A stretch of DNA of 7,274 nt from CAZVJA01 sp964626885 (lineage in GTDB: Bacteria > Planctomycetota > Planctomycetia > Planctomycetales > Planctomycetaceae), in assembly GCA_964626885.1 (NCBI GenBank), contig CAZVJA010000252.1, positions 1 through 7,274 on the forward strand, read 5' to 3'. The notes beneath the pieces were generated by a model. That model searched no databases. It saw nothing but the letters and a program-made list of their open reading frames with translations, and was not told where the DNA came from. Each line of letters begins with the position of its first letter. Positions within the stretch are counted from its first letter, which is position 1. Shown one piece after another: positions 6,678-7,274 of this stretch. The translations under genes and the position numbers were made by a program.

Positions 6678-7274
6678 ATGGGCCACAGATTCAAGCTGTT
6701 GATGCTGACGCTGGCGTTCCTGTTTGTCGCGGCGACCTCCAGAGCTTGGGCCGCCCCGGTGAGCGTCTCGTTCACGACCAGCGGAACCTCGGGAAATTAC
6801 ATTCTCGATTTCAGCGTGACGAACAACATGCTTGCTTGGCCGTCGCAGGGAATCTATTTCTTCGGTGTCTCGCTAAGTGCCCGTGACATCGTGGGAAGTC
6901 CCGGATTCTTCAACCCGAATTCATGGATTACTTGGAGCAACGTTCCCTACGGCGGTTCCAGCACGGTTTATAACAACAACTGGATCGGCGGCCCTGCCAT
7001 CCTCCCCGGCAACACACTTTCAGGGTTCCAGGTCCACATCACGGATCTGGTTGCTCCCACAACAGTTCCCTGGTTCGCATTTTCGGCGGCTAACTTCTTC
7101 ACTCCCGCCGATTATTACACCGGTCGGGGAGCCTTCTATTACGGCGGCGGTGGGTACAACCCTGGCTTTGAAAGTGGAGGGCCCGCTGCGACTGCCGCTC
7201 CCGAACCCGCGAGCCTCTCATTGCTGGGAGCATGCACGCTGGGGGATGGTTCCTTCGTCCGGCGACGTCAGACC
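6678..7274 (+). CDS. Secreted PEP-CTERM sorting-domain protein, partial (runs off right edge)
   Basis: The frame is open for 199 codons from ATG 6678 to the edge with no stop. GGGAG ends 9 bases upstream of this ATG and supports the start. Residues 1-25 are a signal peptide: a basic start (HRFK), a hydrophobic core (LLMLTLAFLFVAA), and cleavage likely after AWA (23-25). The mature part is rich in Gly, Asn, Ser, Tyr, Phe and Trp, with no cysteine until the tail, and reads like a small beta-rich surface or matrix protein of unknown function. PEPASLSLLGA starts at residue 175 and, with the RRR cluster near the edge (195-197), forms a PEP-CTERM signal: Pro-Glu-Pro, hydrophobic stretch, basic end. 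In this system an exosortase in the inner membrane cleaves at the motif during export. The hydrophobic stretch is unusual here because it contains Asp and several Gly (CTLGDGSF). No exosortase gene is in the window. Confidence 0.8.
   Translation, partial: MGHRFKLLMLTLAFLFVAATSRAWAAPVSVSFTTSGTSGNYILDFSVTNNMLAWPSQGIYFFGVSLSARDIVGSPGFFNPNSWITWSNVPYGGSSTVYNNNWIGGPAILPGNTLSGFQVHITDLVAPTTVPWFAFSAANFFTPADYYTGRGAFYYGGGGYNPGFESGGPAATAAPEPASLSLLGACTLGDGSFVRRRQT

Noticed and set aside
6560..6886. Plus-strand 108-residue frame overlapping the PEP-CTERM gene
   Set aside because: It is out of frame with the signal peptide and PEP-CTERM protein, which has a better ribosome site and clear sorting features.
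1..7274. CRISPR array, tRNA, rRNA, insertion sequence or defence system
   Set aside because: No spaced direct repeats, cloverleaf, rRNA-like stretch, transposase, terminal inverted repeats or defence-type domains were seen on either strand.

Overview
The window looks like a piece of a planctomycete chromosome. The evidence is a PilM-like protein carrying a C-terminal PilN-like membrane segment, a large GH38-related protein of a type I associate with planctomycetes, a cytidylate kinase with the 'GRDQGT' variant motif, and a secreted protein with a PEP-CTERM sorting tail. The assignment comes from recalled family resemblance, not from a search. The leftmost ~440 bases are different: read on the minus strand they encode part of an alphaproteobacterial-type D-3-phosphoglycerate dehydrogenase (SerA), so the left end is a chimera of some kind.

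Layout, left to right. (1) 1-1885, minus strand: one open frame running off the left edge. It starts as a PilM-like type IV pilus/secretion ATPase-fold protein with a PilN-like membrane helix, then changes in frame near 436-450 into the SerA allosteric domain. (2) 1886-2535: a ~650-base divergent intergenic region with a candidate minus-strand promoter, a perfect 16-base palindrome (2420-2435) and a 7-bp stem-loop (2482-2499). (3) 2476 (more likely 2536) to 5736, plus strand: a ~1,070-1,090-residue GH38-like protein in which the position of the GH38 catalytic aspartate appears to be arginine. (4) 5817-6515, plus strand: cmk, 80 bases downstream. (5) 6516-6677: a gap with a weak hairpin followed by TTTT and a possible promoter. 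(6) 6678 to the right edge, plus strand: a signal-peptide plus PEP-CTERM protein whose stop codon lies outside the window.

The genes do not form an obvious single pathway. The GH38-like gene and cmk are co-directional and close enough to be co-transcribed. PilM belongs to envelope/pilus machinery and the PEP-CTERM protein to the exosortase-processed secretome. I see no CRISPR array, tRNA, rRNA, insertion sequence, defence island or recognisable new system. The points most worth checking are the in-frame PilM-SerA junction, the GH38-like protein without its expected nucleophile, and the palindrome ahead of it.
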